NCBI RefSeq assembly: GCF_030269925.1
Contig: NC_085131.1
Coordinates: forward strand, 1,998,001-2,062,000
Direction of reading: 5' to 3'
DNA from: Bombyx mori
Taxonomy: Eukaryota > Arthropoda > Insecta > Lepidoptera > Bombycidae
DNA length: 64,000 bases
Of the stretch, positions 11,346 to 21,977 are shown piece by piece; within the stretch, counting starts at the first letter, position 1; each line of letters starts with the position of its first letter. Made by a program: the position numbers and the translations under genes. The notes beneath the pieces are model-generated. The model did not search any database, was not told the origin of the DNA, and saw only the letters and a program-made list of their open reading frames with translations.

Positions 11346-11793
11346 TTCCAGGTCATCATGCAGATTGAGCGGCCTAAATGCAACTTTTATATGTGTGCCC
11401 ATGTCCTTTTATGAACACATTTCATGTTACGATATGACGAAAGATATCAAAATCGTGCACTTTTTATATTATGGGTGTAATGAGGAACAATACTAAAAAG
11501 TAAATAATTTTAAACCATTTTACTTATTCGGCTTAATAATATTCGAAAGTATAGAATTGTCCCAAAATGAATAGAAAAAAAAAATGTAGGTATCTATGTT
11601 TTATTATTATTTGTGAATCTTGTTATTGTATATTTTTAATTTAAATAACTGAATCTTCATGGTTTAGTTTTGTTTTATTTTACTGCACACTTTTCCACCT
11701 TTGTGACCTACGGACTTCTGATTTTGGTTTGCCGGAAAAGTTAGAGTTCCCACTTTCCCACTTGCCTTTGAAGCATACAATTTACATATTTTT
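11346..11793. other. AT-rich spacer
   Basis: No gene or repeat recognised. Confidence 0.35.
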
Positions 11794-12038
11794 TACTGGT
11801 GGCAGGACTTCCTGTGAGTCCGCACGGGTAGGTACCACCGCCCCGCCTATTTCTGCCGTGAAGCAGTAATGCGTTTCGGTTTGAAGGGCGGGGCAGCCGT
11901 TGTAACTATACTGAGACCTTAGAACTTATGTCTCAAGGTGGGTGGTGCATTTACGTTAATGTCTATGGGCTCCAATAACCACTTAACACCGGGTGGGCTG
12001 TGAGCTCGTCCATCCATCTAAGCAATAAAAAAAAAAAA
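11794..12038 (+). repeat. Bm1-type SINE, 5'-truncated
   Basis: Starts at the ACTGGTGGTAGGAC-equivalent block, contains GCCTATTTCTGCCGTGAAGC and ends CCATCTAAGCAATAAAAAA. The tRNA head is absent. Confidence 0.85.
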
Positions 12039-12372
12039 CAATTTAAATTGAGTCGTATGTGTAATATTTCTTTGTACAGTAAACAATAAATAACAATAAT
12101 ACTAATTTTATAATAATATGCATTTTTATTTCAATTCAACTGTTAACTTTTTTCTTTAAGTAAAAGTCATTAGACGCGTTTGTCACGATCAGACGTAATG
12201 GGTTTTGCGTCTACAAAAAAATGAATCTAACGTAAATTAATAAAACCACATCGCAAAACTTTCGTACCAATCCGTGCCACGTGAGCGAAAAACATCCGAT
12301 GAGACCACAAAAAGGTGCTATTTCCATGCAGGTTCCGCGATAGACACACCGAAACGCGGTTCGCTCGTTTCC
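12039..12372 (+). promoter_or_regulatory. IFT46 upstream region and 5' leader
   Basis: AT-rich up to about 12,240, then more GC-rich. The leader holds a five-codon upstream ATG frame (ATG at 12326, stop TAG) before the IFT46 start. The IFT46 frame stays open upstream to 12,274 but has no earlier in-frame ATG. The transcription start was not located. Confidence 0.4.
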
Positions 12373-12618
12373 ATGGCAACTAATGACAAACAGTCACAGA
12401 CGGCCAGGACTCCTGAGAATGTTCCAATGTATGACGAGACCGTGGTGGTAGACGCTAGCGAGATCGACAGCCCCTCGAGCGACGAGGAAGTGGTCAGAGC
12501 TACTATGGCCAAGTTCAATCCCCCGGTGAGACACACAGCGCGACACGACTTCGATTCTGACAGTCAAAGCGATTCGGGATCTGACAACTTCTTGGGTAAC
12601 ACGTCCTTAGAAGATAAG
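12373..12618 (+). CDS. IFT46: IFT46 exon 1 (codons 1-82)
   Basis: Begins MATNDKQSQTART and ends NTSLEDK before donor AAG|GTAGGT. Acidic, Ser/Asp-rich low-complexity segment (DSDSQSDSGSD). Phase 0. Confidence 0.85.
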
Positions 12619-15600
12619 GTAGGTCTTTGTCTTTTTCTGAACTGTTTCCGAGTTTTATGAATGAATAATCGTACTAAATTTACCGACATAATATATGGTA
12701 ATATGTTAACAAGAAAACTATAGATAGCACTTATTGAAATATTCGAAATAAAAATGAGCACTCTTAAATTCGAGAATGTTTTTTTTTTGCGTTCTTCGCT
12801 ACCGATGGCAGGCGTTTTGCTTAATCGAAATGACGAAAAATCTATAGAAATATTTATATCAGTGAGCAGTCAACATTTATAGTTTGATTTTTGATTTTTT
12901 ACTTGTGGTAGGACCTCTTGTGAGTCCGTGCGTGTGGGTACCACCACATTGCCTATTTCGGCTGCGAAGCAGTAATGCGTTTCAGGTTGAAGGGTGGAGC
13001 AGCCGTTGTATATACTTGAGACCTTAGAACTTATATCTCAAGGTGGGTGGCGCATTTACGTTGTGGATGTCTATGGGCTCCAGTAACCACTTAACACCAG
13101 GCGGGCTGTGAGCTCGTCCACCTATCTCAGCAATAAAAAAAAAATTATAATGCTAAGTTAAAAAAACAATGGCTGCGATCGGGTTAACGAATTTATACCG
13201 CACGGACATCGTAGTGCAATGATCTGTTTGAAAAAATGCACCAGGAATTTTCTATTCTCATCCGCGTTTAACGCGTTTCCTTGAGATCTCATATCAAAGT
13301 GTTTTATGGTGGCCGCGTCCAGACGTTGTACGTTGTTGCAGCTGTAAGCGGTTAGCTTCAGCAAATAATATTGTTTAGTTTATAACATCATTAACGTTTG
13401 TACCGAGAAATATTTTGAGATTCAATGATTTATATTTATTGTTTATTTAGCTCACTGCCCGTTGTAACTGTAGTGAGACTTTAGAACTTAGAACCTTAGA
13501 ACATGAGTTGTAAGGTTTCACTTTTAACAGTACAACGGCTGTCCCGCCCTTCAAACCGAAATACATTACTACTTCACGACAGAAATAGGTATTGTAGTGG
13601 TACCTAACCATACGGACTCACAAGACGTGTTACCCCCAGTAAGGCTGGCTTACGAGGATCTCTGAAGATACAAGCATTATGTTTTAGGTACCAGACAAGA
13701 AGCCGCTTGTGCCCGAGAAAGCGAATGATGTCCAGAAAAACGTTACGAAGGTTACCAAGGCAGGCAGCGAGAGACCCAAAGCGTCCTCCAAACGTAATGA
13801 TTCTTCTAATTCTGGTGAGTTAAAAAAATCAAATACTGCTACAGACCGCAGATAACAGTCTTTATACCTCTAAACCGATAGAGGTACTCACGTCCCACCT
13901 GGTGCTAAATGGTCACCGGAGCCCATAAGTCCTACGAACAAATGGTCTTGAAAAATAAAACCTCTAAGTGATGTTTAATAGTACACCGAAATAACCCAAA
14001 CTATTCAAAAAGTCCAACTCTACCGTACAATAGACTGTCTTATCACTAAAACTGTAACTATACTGTGTAGGCTGTGAGCTCGTCCACTCATCCAAGCAAT
14101 AAAAAAAAGTATAGGCTACTATATAAGGCCTTCAGCGCAAAAGTGGTCTAAGCTTACCTGAGCTTACTATAATAAGTATGGAGACAATGAGGTCTGAATT
14201 TGCTGACCTGTACTGACTGCCGACCGAACCTGTAGACCGAATGGTATACAGTCGACGTTGTCCAAAACACGTCATTACGGATCCTCCCGATCCATTAACG
14301 GTGCTTTTAGGTACTACAAGCACCGGTTACCGTCCTCGTCGAACCCGTCGCTTACGACGAAGGGCTCGACGAGCGAATTAACCCATAGACACAGCCCACT
14401 GAGTTTCTCGCCGAATCTTCTGAGTGGGTCGCGTTTCTGATCCGATGGTAAATTCTGCGAAGTAGTGCTCTTGCTAGGCCCGGTGTTAGCAACAGTCCGG
14501 TTTGAGCATCGTGAGCTCACCTACACGTTAGGGTGAAGCTGAAATAGCCTCTCAAGGCTATTAGCATAGGTAGGAAGAACAAAAAAACTACGAATATCAA
14601 ATAATGTAGGATAGGCCACTTTTGTGCTGACGGCCTCATATATGGCACTATAGTATAGCGTAGTCTGAAATCAGCTTTAATCATCTTATAATTCAGAAAC
14701 AGATAGCGGAGAAATGGAACGCGAGCGACCCGACCCCCTGATAGGCAGCGGTCGCAAGCGAGGCGGCGTCGTGATACCAGCTGAAGGCGCGTACGATCCC
14801 AAGCTGTATCAGGATCTGAAGGTTCCGCCTGAAATGGAAAACATCTTTCAGTATATTATGAAGTGAGAACCTATGTCTTTACAGTTTTCGTTTGCTGCAC
14901 ACGAGTTTCTTTGACTACGATGATAAGCATTTTCTGATGGCAAGTGATTGTGGACTCAATAGGCGTTTTGCCTTATGTGTATGCACAAACTTTACATACA
15001 TTATATACGACCTGTACCCACTGCTGTCCCGTTCCATATATGTATACATATTCTTAAAATAATTATTGCACAGAAGAATGAAGTACCTTTGAAAATTAGG
15101 AGAATCTACTTTTACAACAAATTTGTAAAGTAAAATCGACAGTAAGAAACGCGAGATTAAACCGTAAAAATAGTTTTAAATCCGATTACGTCTCGCCGAT
15201 ACCGCAAAGTAAATAAGCTCAATGAAATAATTCTCATTTTCTTATTGTGAAAAAGTCGTTATATTAGTCCAGCCGGTCAAGTTTTAGAGTAAGAAAACAG
15301 TTAAATACGAAATATTGACTTCGACTTTGTTAAACAGGAATTTTAAATTCGACCCGGTGCAACACTATGCTACTGTAAATTTTATAGTAGTTTTTATATT
15401 TATGTACCAGCGGCCGGCGCGCTAATATGCGAATCCTCGGGCATTGATGACGTATATGTAACTGATCCATGTTACGAAAACGCTTTTTTTTGTCAGGAGG
15501 AAATCACCGGACTTCCGCCCTCCACTGGGGATGGAGGGCGGGGCATGTCGGAGTCGAACCGACTAAAGCCTCCTGTCGCTCAACAACCAGCATCCAAATC

Positions 15601-18600
15601 TCGCATGAGACATAACTAATGAAAAAGCAAAGGGGAGAAAGCAAAGCGTTTAGTGCGGAGCACATCTCTCCCATCACCCTCTCCCTCTTTTGTTGGTAGT
15701 CGGGTTTCAATATTTCCTTCGTGCTCTTTTCGAGATTGAATTTTTAAAAGCCAATTATTTATACTCCACTGCACCCGCGTTGGAACTTAATATGTGCCAC
15801 GAGATATTTTCTCCGGTTAACGAGCGATTTTAGGTCATCAAAATAAAATTAGCAAAATGACTGTTGATTCTAGGACAGTGGGAGTTACGATAGTAATTAT
15901 TGTGAACCCGTACGGGTAGATACCACTGCTCCGCTTATTTCTGCCGCCAAAGAACCACGGGTTCTGGTTTATAGAATAATCTGAACATTGTGTATCTGAA
16001 ATTGTCTATTTTCCCGCTCAAATATTGTCCCAAAAACACAGCCCACTGAGTTTCTCGCCGGATCTTCTTAGTGGGTCGCGATTCCGATTCTGTGGTAGAT
16101 TCTCCGAAACACCGCTCTTGCTAGGGCTAGTGTTAGCAATTTCTCTTAGGTTGATCCTCACCTATTCGTCCGCGAGAAGCTGGGATATCCCCTTAGGATG
16201 TCAGCAAATCGGTAGGTAGGGAAAAAAGCTCAAACATTGTTTGACATGTATCACGGTAAAAACATAAAGAAAAACAAAGACGAACGCATTCCTAAATTTT
16301 CATAGTTATCAAGATATCCCAGAACATCAATTATAAATTATTAACGGAATAGTTAGTGCGCTCTACATATCGTCCTTTAATGCGATATATCAAATTTACA
16401 GACATGTGGGCGAAACGCCTACAGTTTAACCTTGCTAGATCTAGAGTTAAACTAAAATTAACGGTTAACAACTCTTTAGTAATAGACATTAGGTCGAATT
16501 CGAGCTGGCAATTGAAATCTAATAAGATTATTAGCGTCAACCAGGTTAGGGTTTGCAGTGGTCCGAGGAAGGTTTATTTACTCTTTCAAAACCAATATTC
16601 GATTGTGTCTGTATTTGTAAAAACTAAGTTTACCTTTTTATCATCATAGTCGGTTGTTCTTGGCAGAGCAGTCGTGGTCATGTGGAATTCTTGTCTATCA
16701 AAGCCTTGACAGATATTCCCATAGTTTATAGATATATTTCCATAGTTTGCAAATTGAGGCTTGGCGCACGCACTCGTTAAGTGGGGTTTTAGTAAGGTCT
16801 TTCACCTGATCAGTCTAGCTTTACCTTTTAATGTTGTAAAAATAGGTTCCACTGCCTCAATGTTGAATTAAATGGATTTTACTCTTCAGGTAAGGAATTT
16901 AGGGAACCCGATATTTCAATGTAACAATACGTTTCGACTTTGTTTTTTGTATATCTACCGGTGGTCTCGAAGGGCCATTTTGGCTTCATCCTGGCTCATG
17001 GATGAGCTCACGAGGCTCAGCCTGAAAGAGTTTCGGAATATCTGTCCTAGAAAGAGCAGTGCTTCACTGCATCTAACATCGGATCGAAATCGCAACCCAC
17101 TGAGAAGGTCAGGCGAGGAATTCTATGGGTTGTGTCTATGGATTAGGATGCACGTCGAACTCACGAGAAAAATGACCGGGAGAGAATCTGAAAGGACACC
17201 TTGGGCGAAGTCGACTCTTCGTTGTCCCGTTGTCTGAGTCGGGTTTGTAGTTAGCTGACATTTCGACAGTCTATGAATATGCTCCAAGTTTGTATTGTCT
17301 ATAAGCTCCAGTACTGAAGAATCTGATTCGGTGTCCAGAGGGGGCCCCGGTCTGCTTCTTTCGAGACTCAAGCACCCCTTGTTGAGCTACAGGAGGCCTT
17401 AGCCGATTCAACCCCGACATACCACTCTTAAGGCAAACAGCACATAGGCGAATGCCCGGAGATTTCCTAAATCCAAACAAAAAGATCTCTAGCAACTGTT
17501 AAGTACCATAGATAATCTGTTAAAACATTTGAGTGAAGCATACAACTGTTGCTGCTATAGCCCTACTGGGAGCTAAATTTATAAAAGCGAAACCCGTCAT
17601 ATTGTTTAAGCGCGTGTATAATTCACAATATGTTATTGTACGTGAGCACGCGATCATACCTTGTATCACGAAAACTTGAAATCGCATATTTCCGGTAGAA
17701 AGATTTTTAATTTGATGGATTTTATTATTTTGTTTCTTTTTTTTTTTACAATATTCGCAACTCTAAGAGTATGTTTAATACTTTCACACGTTTCGTAGAC
17801 CCGCAAGCTATATCGAACTAAAATTCGGCAGTCATCGAACCCGGGGTCAATGAACGCAAATTTTGTAAGTAAATCATGTTGATCTTGATTGATATCCCTC
17901 TCACAAAGTAGACCAATAAACGTCATGATCTTTGAGTGTGTTTCAAAGACTCCCAAATTACGAGATAGACTGCAGGGCCCCATCATATCAGATTCAGATT
18001 GGGACTAATACTTTTTGGCAGGTAGGGGTAGTATATTATTTCTGTTTCGGTTTACGACGGCGGCAAAATATCCTGCTATATATTTGTAATAAATGAAGGC
18101 AGCACAAACGAAAAGAAATTGCTAATCTAATTCATTTTCGTTAATTCATACTAAGAAACGAAGACAGCTCGACACTGGAGTTCGTTGACCGCACGCGGCA
18201 GCTGGTCTTAAATTGTGTTACATTGCGTAGAGTCGAATACACTTTATTAGAATACGGTTGTTTTGGTTGAGTTTATAGGATTTACATTTCCACTACACGT
18301 CATCTCCGGTTATAATGGACGGTTTTCATGGTTCTTTTCGATGAATATCTTTTACAAGATAAAAATCTCTTCTAGATACACACCGCAGAAGATAGACATT
18401 GACTTCAAGCTGCAACCGTTTGTGCCGGAATATGTGCCGGCTGTTGGTGACATTGACGCCTTCCTAAAGGTGACGACGCCGGCGTGCGACGTGCGAGGGG
18501 GCCAGCTAGCCGAACAAGTACTCGAACACATCGACAACTTGGGTAGGTTTTTGATGAGATTCAAAATAGATGGGAGAGTTGCTCAGATCGGCACGTTTGT

Positions 18601-21600
18601 TCTTAAATATTAAGTGTAATATCTATGGTTTCTGTGTTACCGTACTGCCAATTTCGCATTTAGACTTATAGTATGGAGGATAGAGGTAAGGAGAACCGGC
18701 TTATATGGGAGGAAGCTTGAAAGTGTCCCACTTTCAGCACTAAATAACAGTTAAAAATCCTCCAGAACACGTCGAACTCTTTGTCGAGTTCGCCGAGTAC
18801 GGTTACCGGGGTCCCTAAGCCTGCTCCTAGTATTAGAGCTGAAGGCGTCTAATGCAAAGGTTATTGGATCTGATGGATCCGTAAGGACGTGTAATTCGGT
18901 CTATAGAGGATGGAGGTATGGAGAACATTCTCCGTTTGTGAAAAATTGTTCTTCAAAAAATTACCAAATTAGGGCGGCGCCACCGTAACTAGTGGTGTAA
19001 TTGCAAAGAAAGCGTCAAAAGATATTCCATTACATTTTCGTTTACAACTTGTATATTCATATCAATTTCAGCACCATCGCCATTTTGGTAGATTTTTTGT
19101 AATTTCCTGCTACAGCTACAGCTGAGCTCTTTTTCATCTTGTCCTCGATATGAGGCAATTATCCTTACTTCTACCTTCCATAGTTCGTTTTTTTTTGGAG
19201 TTGATGACTTGGTGTCTGGCCAAAAATGTTATGTTCTAGGTTCTATAGTTCGTACGTACAGGGCAATGTTGCCAAGGTGGCGGAATTGTATGGAATATTT
19301 TGATGATTTCAGGGCTGACGGTACTGGACGAGCCGTCGGCCGAACAAAGCGACTCGGCGCTTTTACACTTGCAGCTGAGGGCTATATCGAAGACGAATCA
19401 TTCTAAAACCACCGTGGTGTGTGTTTATAAGTATATTAATACGCTTTTATTAGCTTCAGACGTATATATGTTAGTATGTAACGGAATCTTTGAACATGAT
19501 TTTGTTGACACACTTCAAAACGTCGGATTAACTCGAAATTTGGTATACTTATTATGGACCGATGACAATTAAAAAAAATAGGAAAAAATTGAAATTCAAC
19601 TAAAAAAATAAAAATAAATAATAGTTAAAAAAAACTAACAAAATACGCTTTTATAGAAACTCCAACTAAAAAATTGAATTTTTTTTTTTATGAAATTTTG
19701 AATTAAAAATAGTGTACGGAAAAATGATTTTATTGTAAAAAAAAGCGTGGGGTGCATGTTATCAGTAGTTATAAATATTTTATGAACAGATATGAGTAGA
19801 AGGGTTATTTATTGATAAAAAATAGTGAACTCAGGGGCACGTTTGTTACTGTTGTTAAATATATGAACTCATCGCGGCCTAAAGGATAACGCGGCAGGTG
19901 TATTCGTATGGAGCGACGTGAGTGTGCCGGTGTTCGAATCCCGCAGGCGGGTACCAATTTTTCTAATGAAATACGTACTTAAAAATTGTTCACGATTGAC
20001 TTCCACGGTGAAGGAATAACATCGTGTAATAAAAATCAAACCCGCAAAATTATAATTTGCGTAATTACTGGTGGTAGGACCTCTTCTTGTGAGTCCGCAC
20101 GGGTAGGTACCACCGCCCTGCCTATTTCTGCCGTGAAGCAGTCCGTTTCGGTTTAAAGGGTGGGGCAGCCGTTGTAACTATACTGAGACCTTAGAAATCA
20201 TATCTCAAGGTGGGTGGTGGCATTTACGTTGTAGATGTCTATGCTCCGGTAACCAATTAACATAGGGTAGGCCGTGAGCTCGTCCACCCATCTTATCGAT
20301 AAATATAAAAAAAGAAGAAACCGAAGTACTATATCGATATTGTTGTTCAGTTGACGAAGAAGATTGACAATCCGGAGAGCAATCCCAAAGCGATCGACCG
20401 TTGGATCAAGGACGTGGCTGAGCTGCACCTCTCGAAGCCAGCGCCCACGGTCTCCTATACCAGGTGAGGCAGCTAAAGGAAATCAGGGCTTTTACATATT
20501 TTTTTTAAACACCCATCGTACCACTCGTCAGCGGAGCCATCCTTACTGCCTGGAATAATTCCGACCACAGTGCGTTTCCGTTTTTTTTTTTGTTGATGTC
20601 CATGTTGGCATTTGTGGCAATTCACCATCAGATTGGCTGTTGGCTGTTTCGTTTCGAAGACATTAAAAAAAAAAAGAATGTTTGCAATTGAGACGAATTT
20701 AAAATTTCGGGAAGAGGATAATTGTAGGTTTTAGTTAATGATCATAGTGATACACAAGTTCGATAATTATTTTACATTTTATTCGTATAATAATTACATA
20801 GATTTATTCAGAATGCATTAAGTCCGAATATTAGGTACGAAGCAAAGAGAACCACGAATATAAGAAACACTGTATAATGCTTCCTATCTCATTTTCTCCC
20901 ACGTTAAATCTTATGAATTTATGTGTCTGTCTCTTTTTACTGTCGCTTTTTCGTTTCATCGACTTTCGAATCATAACGAGGCTAAAGAAGTTTTCGCTTC
21001 AAAAATATACCTTAACAAGTACTATTGTTTATTTGATAGTGTTGTCTGTTTGTTTTAGGATGGTGATTGATCATTTTGCCTTTACATTGTTTAGGTGGAT
21101 AGGTTTGGGATCGTGGATAATCCCATTCTCACGGATCGTTTGAAACCTCTGGGTCTGCGGAGGGACTTCGGTTCCCTCTGTATTTTGTACCGTATGTTCC
21201 ATGGGGAGTGCTTTGAGGAATTGTTCGAGATGATACTGTCATCTCGTTTTTAGTATCGAACCGCTCGCCACCGGAGTAGAATTCATCCATACTACCTGAA
21301 GCCACTGCGGTCATCGACAGTGCGTTTCCATAGGTCTTTTTTGCCACGTACCATCCGGCTATGGAATGAGCTCACGTCCACGGTGTTTTCCGAGCGCTAC
21401 GACATGTCGTTCTTTCAAACGAGGTTTGTGGAGAGTATTAAGCGGTAGGCAGCGGCTTGGCTCTGCCCCTAGCATTGCTGACGTCCATGGGCGACGGTAA
21501 CCACTCACCATCAGGTGGGCCGTGTGCTCGTCTGCCTACAAGGGCCATAAAAAAAAGATGACGTAGAGACGCGGGTGTTTTTGTTTTTTTATGATTTCCA

Positions 21601-21872
21601 GCAAGATGCCGGACATAGACACTCTGATGGAGGAGTGGCCGGAGTCGATGGAGGAGGCGCTGAACGAGGTCGGCTTCCCCTCGGCCTCGTTGGACTGCAG
21701 CTTGTCCCAGTACTGCGAGCTGGTCTGCGGGATGTTTGACGTGCCGGTGGTGGGGAGCGGTGCACCCGGCCGCATCCAGGCTGTGCACCAGCTGTTCACG
21801 CTGTACTGCGCCGTCAAGCACTCGCAGCTCTACGCCGATAGGATTAAGGAGACAAGTGAAGGAGTTTCATAG
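12373..21872 (+). CDS. IFT46: IFT46, intraflagellar transport B-complex subunit (7 coding exons)
   Basis: Joined exons are 12373-12618, 13688-13814, 14697-14862, 18376-18542, 19313-19416, 20351-20463 and 21602-21872. All six introns are GT-AG, phases match, and the sum is 1,194 bases (397 codons plus stop). IFT46 family signatures run in order: QYIMKYTPQKIDIDFKLQPF, VPAVGDIDAFLKV, LTVLDEPSAEQSD, NPKAIDRWIKDVAELH and MPDIDTLMEEWP, closely resembling human IFT46. The first about 170 residues are acidic, Ser-rich and less conserved, as in other species. IFT46 is a core subunit of IFT-B needed for ciliary assembly and carries outer-arm dynein cargo. In an insect that implies sensory cilia and sperm flagella. 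Introns are packed with mobile elements. The start codon choice (first in-frame ATG) is an inference. Confidence 0.92.
12898..13142 (+). repeat. Bm1-type SINE, 5'-truncated, IFT46 intron 1
   Basis: Ends CACCTATCTCAGCAATAAAAAA; carries the GCAGTAATGCGTTTC block. Same strand as IFT46. Confidence 0.85.
13452..13640 (-). repeat. Bm1-type SINE fragment, IFT46 intron 1
   Basis: The reverse complement matches the middle of Bm1 (TATTTCTGTCGTGAAG, GGGCGGGACAGCCGTTGT) but is diverged, with an insertion near 13490-13515. Confidence 0.7.
13688..13814 (+). CDS. IFT46: IFT46 exon 2
   Basis: Acceptor GTTTTAG|GTACCAGAC, donor TCTG|GTGAGT. Encodes VPDKKPLVPEKANDVQK onward, basic and Lys/Ser-rich. Enters in phase 0 and leaves in phase 1. 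Confidence 0.85.
14062..14107 (+). repeat. Bm1 3' tip
   Basis: GGCTGTGAGCTCGTCCACTC and CAAGCAATAAAAAAAA only. A matching minus-strand tip lies near 13,885-13,925. Confidence 0.6.
14108..14665. mobile_element. inverted-repeat-bounded unit carrying a family B copy
   Basis: Arms of about 37 bases near 14,112-14,148 and 14,610-14,650 are imperfect inverse complements (left core AAGGCCTTCAGCGCAAAAGT, right core ACTTTTGTGCTGACGGCCT). Between them is a plus-sense family B LINE tail (about 14,250-14,582) ending GGTAGGAAGAACAAAAAAAC. It lies in IFT46 intron 2. Whether a LINE inserted in a MITE or the arms belong to a larger element is unresolved. Confidence 0.5.
14250..14582 (+). mobile_element. family B LINE 3' end, IFT46 intron 2
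   Basis: Contains CACGTCATTACGGATCCTCC near its 5' end, CACAGCCCACTGAGTTTCTC in the middle, and ends in a family B A-rich tail. Confidence 0.7.
14697..14862 (+). CDS. IFT46: IFT46 exon 3
   Basis: Acceptor ATAATTCAG|AAACAG, donor ATGAA|GTGAGA. Encodes EMERERPDPLIGSGRKRGG through MENIFQYIMK, the start of the conserved IFT46 core. Enters phase 1, leaves phase 2. Confidence 0.88.
14863..15486. other. IFT46 intron 3, left part
   Basis: No gene or known repeat recognised. Confidence 0.35.
15487..15715 (-). mobile_element. probable LINE 3' end of another family
   Basis: On the minus strand the segment ends CGGTGATTTCCTCCTGACA plus an A-run, and contains a palindromic GGAGGGCGG/CCGCCCTCC block. 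It resembles a poly-A-tailed non-LTR 3' UTR and is unrelated to families B and C. A tRNA-like TCGGAGTCGAACCGACTAAA string occurs within it, but no cloverleaf forms. Confidence 0.45.
15895..15960 (+). repeat. Bm1 fragment
   Basis: Short diverged match to the Bm1 block GAGTCCGCACGGGTAGGTAC and the following TATTTCTGCCG. Confidence 0.5.
16030..16226 (+). mobile_element. family B LINE 3' end, diverged
   Basis: Starts CACAGCCCACTGAGTTTCTC, ends TCGGTAGGTAGGGAAAAAAG. The interior has diverged from other copies. Confidence 0.65.
16228..16400. repeat. dispersed repeat F, copy 1
   Basis: Nearly the same sequence recurs at 53339-53499 (shared GCTCAAACATTGTTTGACAT and ATCCCAGAACATCAATTATA). Class unknown. 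It abuts the family B poly-A tail. Confidence 0.65.
16641..16812. repeat. dispersed repeat G, copy 1
   Basis: Shares GGCAGAGCAGTCGTGGTCAT and GAGGCTTGGCGCACGC with 51211-51340 and, inverted, with 34338-34385. Confidence 0.6.
16970..17490 (-). mobile_element. family B-like LINE tail plus adjoining repeat-like sequence
   Basis: Positions 16,970-17,180 hold diverged family B landmarks in minus orientation (CCTCAGAAGG-type core, GAGCAGTGCTTC). The 17,180-17,490 stretch is GC-richer than its surroundings and has no host-gene match. It is probably the upstream part of the same or another retroposon. Confidence 0.5.
17491..18375. other. IFT46 intron 3, right part
   Basis: No gene or repeat recognised. 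The 106-codon open frame on the minus strand at 17666-17986 resembles nothing known to me. Confidence 0.35.
18376..18542 (+). CDS. IFT46: IFT46 exon 4
   Basis: Acceptor CTTCTAG|ATACACACC, donor TTGG|GTAGGT. Encodes YTPQKIDIDFKLQPFVPEY, VPAVGDIDAFLKV and AEQVLEHIDNL, the most conserved IFT46 segment. Enters phase 2, leaves phase 1. Confidence 0.93.
18543..19312 (+). other. IFT46 intron 4
   Basis: Holds a diverged minus-sense family B internal fragment at about 18,770-18,920 (GAACACGTCGAACTC, GGATCCGTAAGGACGTG). Nothing else recognised. Confidence 0.45.
19313..19416 (+). CDS. IFT46: IFT46 exon 5
   Basis: Acceptor GATTTCAG|GGCTGACG, donor ACCGTG|GTGTGT. Encodes LTVLDEPSAEQSDSALLHLQ and SKTTV. 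Human IFT46 has LLVLDEPSTKQSD here. Enters phase 1, leaves phase 0. The donor is weak (GTGTGT). Confidence 0.9.
19436..19840 (+). repeat. dispersed repeat D, copy 1 (IFT46 intron 5)
   Basis: Begins ATACGCTTTTATTAGCTTC about 20 bases after the exon 5 donor and is shared with 31876-32310. A/T-rich with short repeated AACTAAAAAA and ATACGCTTTTAT modules. Class unknown, probably non-autonomous. Confidence 0.6.
19870..20310 (+). repeat. Bm1-type SINE, full length (IFT46 intron 5)
   Basis: Has the tRNA-like head with pol III box A-like GGCCTAAAGGATAACGCGG and box B-like GGTGTTCGAATCCCGC, the full body and a short A-rich tail. It ends about 40 bases before the exon 6 acceptor. Confidence 0.85.
20351..20463 (+). 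CDS. IFT46: IFT46 exon 6
   Basis: Acceptor TTGTTCAG|TTGACG, donor ACCAG|GTGAGG. Encodes LTKKIDNPESNPKAIDRWIK and DVAELHLSKPAPTVSYT. Enters phase 0, leaves phase 2. Confidence 0.93.
20464..21085. other. IFT46 intron 6, left part
   Basis: Nothing recognised, apart from a short TTATCAGCGGAGCC-like string near 20,530-20,570 that resembles a LINE reading frame (HPSYHSSAEPSLLPGIIPTT in one frame). Confidence 0.35.
21088..21556 (+). mobile_element. family C LINE 3' end with RT C-terminal remnant (IFT46 intron 6)
   Basis: Reads GIVDNPILTDRLKPLGLRRD then SLCILYRMFHGECFEELFEM, a stop near 21,252, and later SFLPRTIRLWNEL, the C-terminal tail typical of Jockey/CR1-group reverse transcriptases. It ends CGTCTGCCTACAAGGGCCAT plus an A-run, the shared family C end. 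Stops within it mean it is dead. The A-tail lies about 45 bases before IFT46 exon 7. Confidence 0.75.
21602..21872 (+). CDS. IFT46: IFT46 exon 7 (last coding exon)
   Basis: Acceptor TGATTTCCAG|CAAGATG. Encodes KMPDIDTLMEEWPESMEEAL, then SASLDCSLSQYCELVCGMFD, and ends with stop TAG at 21870. Strongly GC-rich codon use compared with the introns. Confidence 0.93.
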
Positions 21873-21977
21873 TAATAGCGATCGAATTCAGTGTAAGTGT
21901 CTAGGAACTGAACAATTAAAACATTAAATTGCTTCATTACTGGTTTTTCCTTAAACAAATGATTGGTACACACATTA

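Noticed and set aside
12274..12372. Open extension upstream of the IFT46 ATG
   Set aside because: The frame is open but contains no ATG, so the first in-frame ATG at 12373 was chosen.
15541..15600. tRNA-like TCGGAGTCGAACCGAC string
   Set aside because: It recalls a T-arm, but no acceptor stem, D-arm or anticodon arm can be paired around it. It belongs to a LINE-like 3' end.
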